Assembly (NCBI RefSeq): GCF_009936375.1
Contig: NZ_AP022332.1
Span: 1,669,501-1,733,500, forward strand
Source of the DNA: Methylosinus sp. C49
GTDB lineage: Bacteria > Pseudomonadota > Alphaproteobacteria > Rhizobiales > Beijerinckiaceae
Direction of reading: 5' to 3'
Length of the DNA: 64,000 nucleotides
Shown here piece by piece: positions 16,187 to 23,584 of the stretch (positions within the stretch are counted from its first letter, which is position 1; each line of letters starts with the position of its first letter). A program made the translations under genes and the position numbers. A model generated the notes under the pieces. The model was not told the origin of the DNA, made no database searches, and worked only from the letters and a program-made list of their open reading frames with translations.

Positions 16187-17001
16187 AGGCGGCCGATCGC
16201 GCGCGCATGCGCGACCTCCTCGACCAGGTCGCCGAAGGGCGGCAGATTTTCGTCCCGCTCCAGCACCATCGCCCGCGCATTCGGCGCGCGGGGCAGGATT
16301 TTCTCGAGCAGGCTCCAGATTTCCGGCGGCGCCGGGGCGTCATGGCTGTCCATCAGCAGGCCGCGCAGCCGCCGACCGCCGGCGATGTGGAATTGGACCA
16401 CGCGCTCGAAGGGCCAGCGGTCGAGCTCGGCCTCCAGATCGACGCCCTGATTGACGGCGTTGGTGTAGAGATTGGTGACGTCGCAGAGCCAGCCGCAGCC
16501 GGTCAGCTCCAGCACGCGGGTGAGGAAACCCGCCTCGTCCATCTCACAGCCGGGGACGAGCGCGATGACGGTCGGATTTTCGAGGATCAGCGGAGTGGGT
16601 ATCGCCCGGCGCACGGTCTCGACATTGCGCGCCACCGCCTCCGCCGCCTCCTGCGTGTAGGGCAGGGCGGCGAGATGGCCGATGGAGATTCCGCCCGCCC
16701 TGGTGAAGGCGAGATGCTCGCTCCACCAGGGCGGGTCGAGCCGGGCGACGAGGCGCGCCAGCTTTCGCAGATAGGAGGGATCGACGCCCTCCGCGGAGCC
16801 GAGCGAGAGATCGAGCCCATGCGGCACGATCGGGAAATGATCGGCGAGGAGATCGAGCTCGGCGCGCTTTTCCCGCGAGGCGTCGAGATAATGGTCGGCG
16901 ATGACCTCGACGATCTCGATCTTTTCGCGATTGGCGAAGAGATCGGCGCAGAACTGCGGCCGATAGCCGAGGCCGGCGCGCAGCTCTGCGGGCGTCGCCA
17001 T
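16177..17001 (-). CDS. DUF692 multinuclear non-heme iron oxidative enzyme (MNIO)
   Basis: A 274-residue TIM-barrel enzyme of the MbnB/TglH/BufB family. Metal-site segments are all visible: H61 in VPHGLDLSLGS, E95-H96 in WWSEHLAFT, E141-N142 in ILENPT, D174 and N177 in CDVTNLYTNA, H205 in VQFHIAGG, H220-D221 in DSHDAP and E248 in LERDENLP. Studied members bind two or three irons and oxidise cysteine or nearby residues of a peptide. The gene starts five bases after the upstream membrane-protein gene and overlaps its partner gene, so the three form one operon. The likely substrate is the Cys-rich tail of that membrane protein. Confidence 0.92.
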   Translation of the reverse strand: MATPAELRAGLGYRPQFCADLFANREKIEIVEVIADHYLDASREKRAELDLLADHFPIVPHGLDLSLGSAEGVDPSYLRKLARLVARLDPPWWSEHLAFTRAGGISIGHLAALPYTQEAAEAVARNVETVRRAIPTPLILENPTVIALVPGCEMDEAGFLTRVLELTGCGWLCDVTNLYTNAVNQGVDLEAELDRWPFERVVQFHIAGGRRLRGLLMDSHDAPAPPEIWSLLEKILPRAPNARAMVLERDENLPPFGDLVEEVAHARAIGRLCR

Positions 17002-17006
17002 GCGGT

Positions 17007-17930
17007 TCAGTCGCCGCCGCCGCAGCCGCCGCAACCACCGCCGCCGTCTCCGCCGCCGCTGCAGGACGAGCCGCAGGAGCCGGAGGAATCGCTCGCCGAC
17101 TTCCTGAATAGGCTCATGAATTCCGGCTCTAGGGCGCCCTTCAGCGCCTCATAGCCGAAGACCGAGACGAGGAAGAGCGAGCCGGCGTCGAAAGCCGCAG
17201 CCCCGGTGGGGCGCGATTTCGCCTGGCCGAGCTTTTCGGAGAGGCTGCGCCCATAGGCGCGCTTGATCGCCGCGAGATAGGCTGTCCCGCGCGCGCTGGC
17301 GATGCGCTTGCGGGCCTTGGAGGTCAGCATCCAGAGGAAGATTTCGGCGGCCGCCGCCATGCCGATGAGGAAGATCACATTGTGATGGCCGGCGAGGAGC
17401 GTTGCCGCCAGCTTGCTGGCCGCAAGGCCGAGGAGGACGATCGAGCCGAGGATAAAGGCCGTGCCGGCGGTCTGGCCGACGCCGGGCGGCGCGAGCAGGT
17501 CATTCTCGACGAGGCGCCGCCGCTCTGGCGCGCAGAGTCGTTCTATATCGGCCGCCAGCGCTGGATCGGCGAAGAGCTCGCCTGGCGTCGGCCGCGCCGA
17601 AAGCGCCATCAGCACGCGCGCCGAACGCGCGTCCAGCACGCGGCCGGACTGGGCGCCGGCGGCCCGCTCCAGCCGCCCGTCGGTTATGCCCACATAGCCT
17701 TGCTGGCGCAGATCGAACAAAAGCGTGCGGATGACATTATTGACGCCGCCCGAGAGATAGGCGAGCGCGATGGCGTCGGGCTCGCTCGGCACTTTCAGCC
17801 GGGCCATGTCGCGCGTCGGATCTGCCGCGCGGATGAAGAGAAAGGACAGGCCGAGCGTCAGCGCCGCCACGCCGGCGTAGAGGCCTAAAAACTCCGGCCC
17901 CGGAAGGCCGAGGATCGAAATGCCGGCCAT
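17007..17930 (-). CDS. TIGR04222-type membrane protein with Cys/Gly-rich tail; candidate MNIO substrate
   Basis: A 307-residue membrane protein with predicted helices at about 12-34, 156-178 and 183-202 and a TIGR04222-like soluble region (IALAYLSGGVNNVIRTLLFDLRQQGYV). Residues 281-307 form a low-complexity tail with four Cys (C286, C290, C300, C303) set in Ser and Gly/Asp. Such tails in this family are encoded beside DUF692 enzymes. I infer that the tail is modified and may bind metal while held at the membrane. No signal-peptide cleavage is needed. It is the first gene of the operon. Confidence 0.8.
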   Translation of the reverse strand: MAGISILGLPGPEFLGLYAGVAALTLGLSFLFIRAADPTRDMARLKVPSEPDAIALAYLSGGVNNVIRTLLFDLRQQGYVGITDGRLERAAGAQSGRVLDARSARVLMALSARPTPGELFADPALAADIERLCAPERRRLVENDLLAPPGVGQTAGTAFILGSIVLLGLAASKLAATLLAGHHNVIFLIGMAAAAEIFLWMLTSKARKRIASARGTAYLAAIKRAYGRSLSEKLGQAKSRPTGAAAFDAGSLFLVSVFGYEALKGALEPEFMSLFRKSASDSSGSCGSSCSGGGDGGGGCGGCGGGD

Positions 17931-18100
17931 AGGCGCCCCCGCGCTGGCTGAAAAGAAATTGTGGAGCGCAGATTAGCAGCCCCCGCGCTGCGGACAAGCC
18001 GACGCCGGAACGACGCCGGCATTCAGGCTTGCGGTCGCGGCGTGGCCATGCCAGTGAGAACGCGCGCTCCGCACCGGGAGCGCCGAACCCGCAGCGCCCC

Positions 18101-19078
18101 ATGAAAAAAATTTTGGAATTTGTCTGGCCTCTCGTCGGGCTGGTGGCTGTCATCGCCTCTTTCTATCTTCTCTATGGCGAATTTCGCGGGGAGTCGGTCG
18201 GCGAGGAGGTCTGGGCCGATCTTCGGGCCATTCCCGTCTCCCATTGGGTCGCAGCCGGCTTCTGCTCTCTGCTCGCCTATGCCGCGCTCGCCTGGTACGA
18301 TCGGATCGCGCTGCTGCACCTCGGCGTGAAGCACATCTCCATGGTGTTCATCTCGCTGTGCTCATTCACCACTTATGCGCTCTCGCATAATATCGGCGCG
18401 TCGGTGTTCTCCGGCGCCGTGGTGCGCTACCGGGCCTATTCCACCAAGGGCCTGACGGCCGGTCAGGTGGCGGTGCTGGTGGTGCTGTGCTCCTACACTT
18501 TCGGCCTGGGCACAGTGCTGCTCACCGGCATTTTGCTGACCTATCAGCCGAGCCTGCTCGGCCGCCTCTCCGGCATGCTGCCGGAAATGCTCACCAATGA
18601 GCATACGGCGCTGATCATCGGCCTCTCCTGCCTCGGCGCCGTGGCGCTCTATGTCATCGGCTCGCTGATGCACTTCAAGCCGATCGATCTGGGCAAGATC
18701 CATGTGATGTATCCGCGGCCCGAGGTGATGATCCGGCAGATGTTCGCCGCCCCTCTGGAACTGATCGGCGCCGCCGGCATTATTTATTTCGCTCTGCCGG
18801 AGGGCAGCGGCACGCCCTATATCGTCGTGCTCGGCACTTTCCTCCTGTCCTTCTCGGCCGCGCTGGTCTCCCATGCGCCCGGCGGGCTCGGCGTGTTCGA
18901 GCTCATCTTCATCAAGGCGATGCCGGATGTGCCGCGGCTCAAGGTGCTGACCGCTCTGCTGGTGTTCCGCCTGCTCTATCTCATCGTGCCGCTGCTGTTC
19001 GCTCTGGTCGTCGTGCTGCTGTTCGAGCGCGGACGTCTCGCCGAAACCTTGCGCGGCCGCGCCGACAGCGAGAACTGA
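18101..19078 (+). CDS. UPF0104 / LPG-synthase TM-domain family membrane protein
   Basis: A 325-residue polytopic protein with about eight membrane helices, matching the UPF0104 family (the flippase-like membrane half of MprF/LpiA-type proteins). Landmarks are MKKILEFVWPLVGLVAVIAS, the family motif region ALSHNIGASVFSGAVVRYRAY, and SHAPGGLGVFELIF. No synthase domain is fused, so lipid or polyprenyl-linked substrate flipping is a guess. The ATG at 18101 is preferred to upstream in-frame codons, which give an Arg-rich non-membrane lead. It is divergent from the MNIO operon. Confidence 0.82.
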   Translation: MKKILEFVWPLVGLVAVIASFYLLYGEFRGESVGEEVWADLRAIPVSHWVAAGFCSLLAYAALAWYDRIALLHLGVKHISMVFISLCSFTTYALSHNIGASVFSGAVVRYRAYSTKGLTAGQVAVLVVLCSYTFGLGTVLLTGILLTYQPSLLGRLSGMLPEMLTNEHTALIIGLSCLGAVALYVIGSLMHFKPIDLGKIHVMYPRPEVMIRQMFAAPLELIGAAGIIYFALPEGSGTPYIVVLGTFLLSFSAALVSHAPGGLGVFELIFIKAMPDVPRLKVLTALLVFRLLYLIVPLLFALVVVLLFERGRLAETLRGRADSEN

Positions 19079-19115
19079 CGGCCGAACTGGCGCGAAAAAG
19101 GACCTGAAACGACGA

Positions 19116-19147
19116 AGAGCCGGCCGCCTCGAAGGCGGGCCGGCTCT
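19116..19147. terminator. Bidirectional hairpin between UPF0104 gene and sciP
   Basis: AGAGCCGGCC and GGCCGGCTCT flank an inner GCCTCGAAGGC stem, and the hairpin is followed by TGCGTTTTG on the plus strand. It sits between two convergent genes and probably serves both. Confidence 0.75.
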
Positions 19148-19179
19148 GCGTTTTGAAGGGAGGCGCCCGGGCGCCGAAA

Positions 19180-19455
19180 TCACATGCGATATTGCTGAAG
19201 GCGGGTCGTCCGCAATCCGGCGAGACCGTGCTGGTCGATCGACATCTGCCAGCTCAGAAACTCGTCCACCGTCAGCGTGTAGCGGGTGCAAGCCTCCTCG
19301 AGGGAGAGGAGCCCGCCGCGCACCGCCGCGACCACTTCGGCCTTGCGGCGTATAACCCAACGCTTGGTCGTGGGCGGCGGCAGATCCGCGACGGTCAATG
19401 GGCTGCCATCGGGGCCGATGACATATTTGACACGCGGACGATGCGTCTCGGTCAT
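19180..19455 (-). CDS. sciP: CtrA inhibitor SciP (DUF1153)
   Basis: A 91-residue alphaproteobacterial protein with the DUF1153 helix-turn-helix: RVKYVIGPDGSPLTVADLPP, then RRKAEVVAAVRGGLLSLEEA, CTRYTLTVDEFLSWQ and DQHGLAGLRTTRLQQYRM. SciP binds CtrA at its promoters and holds back CtrA-dependent transcription, including flagellar genes, during the cell cycle. It supports an alphaproteobacterial host and fits the flagellar genes elsewhere in the window. It is transcribed alone, with a ~250-base region upstream that contains a nested inverted repeat. Confidence 0.93.
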   Translation of the reverse strand: MTETHRPRVKYVIGPDGSPLTVADLPPPTTKRWVIRRKAEVVAAVRGGLLSLEEACTRYTLTVDEFLSWQMSIDQHGLAGLRTTRLQQYRM

Positions 19456-19599
19456 TTTGTTACTCGCATACTCTCACGATCACTCGACCGTCCTTCTATA
19501 GGCGAGGCGATTTAACATTTGCCTAAGCCAAACTCCTGTGTTTGCGGCCAATTGAGAAATCGCCGTTTACCATAGCTCACGGTCGGCGGCAGGGACGGC

Positions 19600-19684
19600 G
19601 TCGCTCCAGACGATCGCGCGGCGAGCGATCGGAAATCCCGAGCGATAGCGCGTCTATAGCTCGGGATTTCCCGCCTGGAGCGAC
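19600..19684. repeat. Nested inverted repeat upstream of sciP
   Basis: Outer arms GTCGCTCCAG (19600-19609) and CTGGAGCGAC (19675-19684) enclose inner arms GGAAATCCCGAGC (19631-19643) and GCTCGGGATTTCC (19659-19671). All arms are perfect. The inner pair would form a 13-bp stem with a 15-base loop. It lies between the divergent sciP and RlpA-like transcription units, downstream of rlpA. Confidence 0.75.
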
Positions 19685-19707
19685 GGCGACGCTGCGCGGG
19701 GCCGAAG

Positions 19708-20049
19708 CTACTCGCCGGCGACCCGCTCCACCTTCACACGGGCGACGCCCGCCGAACGGAAGCCGAGGCTGTCCGCCGCATGAGCGGAGACGTCGATCAC
19801 CCGTCCATGCACGAAGGGACCGCGATCATTGATCGTGACGACCACCGAACGGCCATTGCCGAGATTGGTCACGCGCGCGCGCGAGCCGAAAGGAAGGCTG
19901 CGATGGGCCGCCGTCAGCGCCCCCACATGGCCCCCGCTCGCCGTCCGGCCATGATAGCCGTAGTAGGAGGCCTTTCCCACCCAGGATTGGCCCGCCGCCG
20001 CCGCTGTCGAACCTGCAAAAATCGCCGCTCCGATGATCCATTGTTTCAA
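19708..20049 (-). CDS. RlpA-like septal ring protein
   Basis: A 113-residue exported protein made of a signal peptide (about 1-20, ending AAA-GQ) and one RlpA-type double-psi beta barrel: [20 protein letters not shown], then [40 protein letters not shown] and AADSLGF. RlpA proteins act on peptidoglycan, some as lytic transglycosylases on naked glycan; this one lacks a SPOR domain. A TTG start at 20049 is chosen because AAGGGGG precedes it at good spacing and the signal peptide then begins at residue 1; the frame is open to 20211. Confidence 0.85.
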   Translation of the reverse strand: MKQWIIGAAIFAGSTAAAAGQSWVGKASYYGYHGRTASGGHVGALTAAHRSLPFGSRARVTNLGNGRSVVVTINDRGPFVHGRVIDVSAHAADSLGFRSAGVARVKVERVAGE

Positions 20050-20334
20050 TGCGCTATCCCCCTTGCCGTTTCTCTCCCGAAAGTCGACCGAGCGTGGCCG
20101 AGACTGTCGAGTAGACCCGCGGTAAGGGTGAGTTGTGATCAAATAGTGGCGAGAGCGCCAGCACCGGATTTTGCCTAGTTCCGCGCCAGAGCGCCAAGTA
20201 TGCCGCATCAATATTTCGATGTAATCTATACTAAAGCCTCAAATAAACGTTTATGTATTTTGAAATATATTTGTCACATAATTACTTTTCTGTGACCGAA
20301 ATGACACAGGCTGCGAGAATCTGTCGCCTGGCTG

Positions 20335-20736
20335 TCAAGCCTCCTCATGAACGGATCGATCCAGGGCGAAGCGGCCGGGGCCGGCCAGCACGAAAAGCGC
20401 GAAGACGACGGCATAGACGAGCGCCAGCTCGCCGCCATTGTGGATGGGCAGAGCGCCGCGGGCGGCGTGGCCGACGACATAGGCGACAATCATTTCCGCC
20501 GCGAGCACGATGGCCGTCGGCCGGGTGAAGAGGCCGACAAGCATCAGCAGGCCGCCGAGTATCTCGATCGCCCCGGCGAGGCCGAGCAGGGAGACGAGCT
20601 TCAGCCCGTCGAACATGGCCACGTGCGGAAAGCCGAAGAGCTTGGCCGTCCCGTGCTGAAGGAACAGCAGCGCGGCGAGAATGCGCAAAAGGCCCAGCAG
20701 CGCCTGCGCGCGGCCCGGCGAAACCAGAGAAGCCAT
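20335..20736 (-). CDS. DoxX family membrane protein
   Basis: A 133-residue protein with four membrane helices of the DoxX type. It includes ILAALLFLQHGTAKLFGFPH, then LVSLLGLAGAIEILGGLLML and AALIVAYVVGHAARG-like helices and a C-terminal FALDRSVHEEA. DoxX-like proteins are linked to redox or thiol stress and to quinone-related functions, but the biochemistry of this subgroup is unclear. A GAGGAAAC site supports the start at 20736. The nitroreductase gene ends 31 bases upstream, so the two probably form an operon. Confidence 0.85.
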   Translation of the reverse strand: MASLVSPGRAQALLGLLRILAALLFLQHGTAKLFGFPHVAMFDGLKLVSLLGLAGAIEILGGLLMLVGLFTRPTAIVLAAEMIVAYVVGHAARGALPIHNGGELALVYAVVFALFVLAGPGRFALDRSVHEEA

Positions 20737-20767
20737 GGGCGTTTCCTCAGTTGTCGAGGATCGCGCC

Positions 20768-21376
20768 TCAGAGGATCGAGGCGACCTCCTCGAAGGCGAA
20801 ACGCGGACCCCGCGGATAGAGTTTCGCCGGATCGCCATAGCCGATGTTGATGAGGAAATTGGACTTCACCGTCCCGCCGGGGAAGAATTCGGCGTCCACC
20901 TTCGCATTGTCGAAGCCGCTCATCGGCCCGGCGTCGAGCCCGACGGCGCGCAGCGCCAGCAGGAAATAGGCGCCCTGCAGCGTGCCATTGCGAAAGGCGG
21001 TCGTCTCGACGAGCGGGGCGTTGCCGACGAACCAGGCGCGCGCGTCGGTCGCGGGATAGAGGCGCGGCAGATGCTCGTAGAATTGCGTGTCATGGGCGAC
21101 GATCGCCGTCGCCGGCGCGGCGAGCGTCTTGTCGAGATTGCCGGGGGACAGCGCCGGCGCCAGCCGCGCCTTGGCCTCCGCCGAGCGGATGAAGAGGAAG
21201 CGCGCCGGCAGGCAATTGGCGCTGGTCGGCCCCCATAGCGCGAGCCGCACCGCCTGTTGGAGCAAGGCGTCGGGGACCTCGCGATCGGCCCAGCCATTGT
21301 GGGTGCGCGCTTCGGTAAAAAGCTGCGCGAGCGCCTCGGCGCTCAGAGTTTCCTGCGAAATGTCGTTTTGCGCCAT
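20768..21376 (-). CDS. Nitroreductase family protein, RutE-like
   Basis: A 202-residue FMN-dependent oxidoreductase resembling RutE (malonic semialdehyde reductase) and related NADH/NADPH nitroreductases. Features are [39 protein letters not shown] with an FMN contact region, [17 protein letters not shown], and a C-terminal [18 protein letters not shown]. No other rut genes are present, so the pyrimidine role is unlikely. GAGGAGCG precedes the ATG at 21376. It is probably co-transcribed with doxX. Confidence 0.85.
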   Translation of the reverse strand: MAQNDISQETLSAEALAQLFTEARTHNGWADREVPDALLQQAVRLALWGPTSANCLPARFLFIRSAEAKARLAPALSPGNLDKTLAAPATAIVAHDTQFYEHLPRLYPATDARAWFVGNAPLVETTAFRNGTLQGAYFLLALRAVGLDAGPMSGFDNAKVDAEFFPGGTVKSNFLINIGYGDPAKLYPRGPRFAFEEVASIL

Positions 21377-21431
21377 ATCATCGCTCCTCGGCTCGCTCGC
21401 ATCGCGGCTCGCGGGAGAACGCGCGCGCCAC

Positions 21432-22154
21432 TCAGATGTCCCGGCCCTCGACTTCCAATCGCAGCCGCTCCTCCGCCTTGCGCCATTCCTCGCGGCGCGG
21501 ATCGAGCGCGCGGGCGCGGCGATAGGCCTCGAGCGCGCGCGCCGCGGCGCCGGCCCGCTCGCGCAGCGCGCCCAATGCGCCGAGCGCGTCGAAACGGCGC
21601 GGCTCCAGCCGCAGGGCGGACTCGAGATCGCGCTCCGCCCCGTCGAGATCGCCGAGCGCGATGCGGACATTGGCGCGGCCGACCAGCGCCTCCGCCCATT
21701 CCGGCTCGAGGATGACGATGCGGTCGAAGAGATCGAGCGCCAGCGAATCCGCGCCTATGCCGACAGCGACGAGCGCGCGGCGCATCAAGAGATCGACGGT
21801 GGGGGAGGCGGAGCGCGCCCATAGCCGGCCGATCGCCTGGGCGAGGGCGCTCTCCTCCTCCTCGCTCTCGGCGAGGGAGAGGCGGCGGATGAGATCGTCG
21901 AGCGAGTCGCGCGCCGTCTGCGGCGCCCGCTCGGGCGCGAGCTCTGGCTCGACCGGGGCGGTGGGCCGACGCTGCGGCGAGAACACGCGTGCGCCCGGCG
22001 GCAGCGGGATCGGCACGCGGCCGATGCCGGGAATGTCGAGATATTGCTGCTCGGTGAGCGGACGCTCCGCCCCGGCGGCGAGCGCCCCGGGAGCGGCGAA
22101 CAACGCGGCCGCGAGCAAGGCGGCGAGACTGCGGGACGAGGGCGCGAGGCGCAT
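21432..22154 (-). CDS. Exported tetratricopeptide-repeat protein
   Basis: A 240-residue protein with a signal peptide (about 1-27, ending ALA-AG), a Pro-rich linker (about 45-80) and TPR-like helices in the C-terminal half: [40 protein letters not shown] and [18 protein letters not shown]. It is probably a periplasmic scaffold for protein-protein contacts. The function is unknown. The start at 22154 gives a clean signal peptide. It lies 55 bases upstream of the nitroreductase gene on the same strand. Confidence 0.75.
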   Translation of the reverse strand: MRLAPSSRSLAALLAAALFAAPGALAAGAERPLTEQQYLDIPGIGRVPIPLPPGARVFSPQRRPTAPVEPELAPERAPQTARDSLDDLIRRLSLAESEEEESALAQAIGRLWARSASPTVDLLMRRALVAVGIGADSLALDLFDRIVILEPEWAEALVGRANVRIALGDLDGAERDLESALRLEPRRFDALGALGALRERAGAAARALEAYRRARALDPRREEWRKAEERLRLEVEGRDI

Positions 22155-22227
22155 GAACGCGACTGTAGCAAAGGCGCGGGGCTCGAGACAAGAACGCCTC
22201 GAGACAAGAGCCCTGCACAACGCAAAA

Positions 22228-22250
22228 GGGCCGCCGCTGAGCGGCGACCC
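22228..22250 (-). terminator. Intrinsic terminator of the cold shock gene
   Basis: On the minus strand GGGTCGCCGCTCAGCGGCGGCCC forms a hairpin followed by TTTTG, 28 bases after the cold shock stop codon. Confidence 0.8.
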
Positions 22251-22277
22251 TCTCGTTCCAAGGTTCAGATCAAAGGC

Positions 22278-22487
22278 TCAGAGCGCCTTGAGCTGGTCCG
22301 CCGAGGACTTGCCGGTGCGGCGATCCTGCGCGATCTCGAAGCTCACCTTCTGGCCCTCGCGCAGATCGCGCAGGCCGGCGCGCTCCACCGCGCTGATGTG
22401 GACGAACACGTCCTTGTCGTCGCCATCCGGCTGGATGAAGCCATAGCCCTTCTGGGCATTGAACCACTTAACCGTTCCAGTCGCCAT
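22278..22487 (-). CDS. Cold shock domain protein (CspA family)
   Basis: A 69-residue single cold shock domain. RNP1 is KGYGFIQPD and RNP2 is [10 protein letters not shown]; the protein starts [17 protein letters not shown]. Such proteins bind single-stranded RNA/DNA and act as RNA chaperones. GGAGAG precedes the ATG and an intrinsic terminator follows, so it is monocistronic. The upstream region (22488-22858) is long enough for the extended structured leader typical of csp mRNAs. Confidence 0.95.
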   Translation of the reverse strand: MATGTVKWFNAQKGYGFIQPDGDDKDVFVHISAVERAGLRDLREGQKVSFEIAQDRRTGKSSADQLKAL

Positions 22488-22858
22488 TTGTCTCTCCAGA
22501 CATAGAGGAGAAGGCCCGCCTGCGCGGGGCCGGGTCGATCGATGTAGGGAGAGGTCGTCAGCGGCTCCGTCTCCGAAGCGCGCCCAAGTCGCCGGCCGAA
22601 AATCGATGCTCGGGAACATAGAGGGCCGAACCGCCCCGGGCAATGGCGGATCACGCTATAGGCCATAAGTAATTCCCGAAAAAGAAAGGATTTCCTAACC
22701 TACACAATTGGAGGAGGCGCCTGGTTCACGCCACATTCATCGAGACGGCGCGATCTTAGCGTTGGATTTACGATCATCGCGTCGAATTGTCGCTGAATGA
22801 TCGTGACCTGCGACGGCGGGGGGAGGCCCCCGCGCGCAGCCAGAAGCGGAGAGCAAAA
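22488..22858. other. Intergenic region between divergent csp and acyl carrier protein genes
   Basis: It holds the csp leader and promoter on the minus strand and the acyl carrier protein promoter on the plus strand. The part around 22660-22740 is the most AT-rich. No gene was recognised. An upstream in-frame TTG at 22787 could in principle extend the acyl carrier protein. Confidence 0.5.
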
Positions 22859-23104
22859 GTGATCGACCTCGTTCGGCAAGCGATCGACGAGAATGGACGC
22901 CTGCCCGCGCCCGCCTGCGACATAGCGGCCGACGCCGACCTCTATGAGCTCGGCCTCACCTCATTCGCGGCGGTCAGAATCATGCTCGCGCTCGAGGACG
23001 CCTATGGCGTCCAATTCCCGGAGCATATGCTTCGCCGTCGCAATTTCGCCTCCATCGCCGCCATCGTCTCCTGCCTGCATGCGCTGGAGCGCAAGGCGGC
23101 CTGA
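22859..23104 (+). CDS. Acyl carrier protein-like protein
   Basis: An 81-residue carrier protein. The phosphopantetheine site is the Ser in YELGLTSFAAVRIMLALEDA, which replaces the usual DSL with LTS, followed by the expected hydrophobic helix and FPEHMLRRRNFASIAAIVSC. It is probably a specialised carrier rather than the fatty-acid AcpP. The GTG start at 22859 has GGAGAG upstream. No partner synthase or ligase is adjacent. The only neighbour, on the opposite strand, is an unknown small protein next to the PQQ genes. Confidence 0.75.
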   Translation: MIDLVRQAIDENGRLPAPACDIAADADLYELGLTSFAAVRIMLALEDAYGVQFPEHMLRRRNFASIAAIVSCLHALERKAA

Positions 23105-23112
23105 GCCGGCGT

Positions 23113-23478
23113 TTATAGGCGCGCGCCCGAAGGGCAATAGCGCGCCTTGCGATCGGCTGCGGCCGAGAGCGCCGCTGGAAAGGCGTTCTGCTGCGGCGCG
23201 AAAGCCAGCAGCGCCGGCGTCACTGGCCGCGTCGAGGCCGCCCAGCTCTGGAAGGCGGCGGAACGTCCCTCGCGCGTCGCGCGCGCGGCCAGCTTCTCCG
23301 TCCCCGGCTCGGGCGTCAGCCCCTCGAGCCCGCATTGGGCGAAGAGCGGAATGCGATAGGCCGGCGGCGGCGCGGCGCAGGCGCGCTCCATCAGCGCCAC
23401 AATGGTGAAGACGACCAGCGCCGAAAAGGCGACGAAAAGCGCGCCGATCTGACGCGCGCCCAAATCTGCTCGTGACAT
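23113..23478 (-). CDS. Hypothetical exported or membrane-anchored protein
   Basis: A 121-residue protein with one N-terminal hydrophobic segment (about 11-34, IGALFVAFSALVVFTIVALM) and a soluble tail with two Cys (AQCGLEG and ARYCPSG). AAGGGGG precedes the ATG at 23478. It lies 106 bases after the pqqDE stop on the same strand and may be part of the PQQ transcript. I do not recognise the family; the paired Cys could form a disulfide outside the cytoplasm. Confidence 0.6.
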   Translation of the reverse strand: MSRADLGARQIGALFVAFSALVVFTIVALMERACAAPPPAYRIPLFAQCGLEGLTPEPGTEKLAARATREGRSAAFQSWAASTRPVTPALLAFAPQQNAFPAALSAAADRKARYCPSGARL

Positions 23479-23584
23479 TTTGGACCCCCTTGGCCGCAAA
23501 ACCGGCCGAAAGGGTCAAATGGAGCGCCGTCCTCGTCCCTCCAGCGCGAGCGTGGGACATGATTAGCAGGGAGTGACCGGCGGC

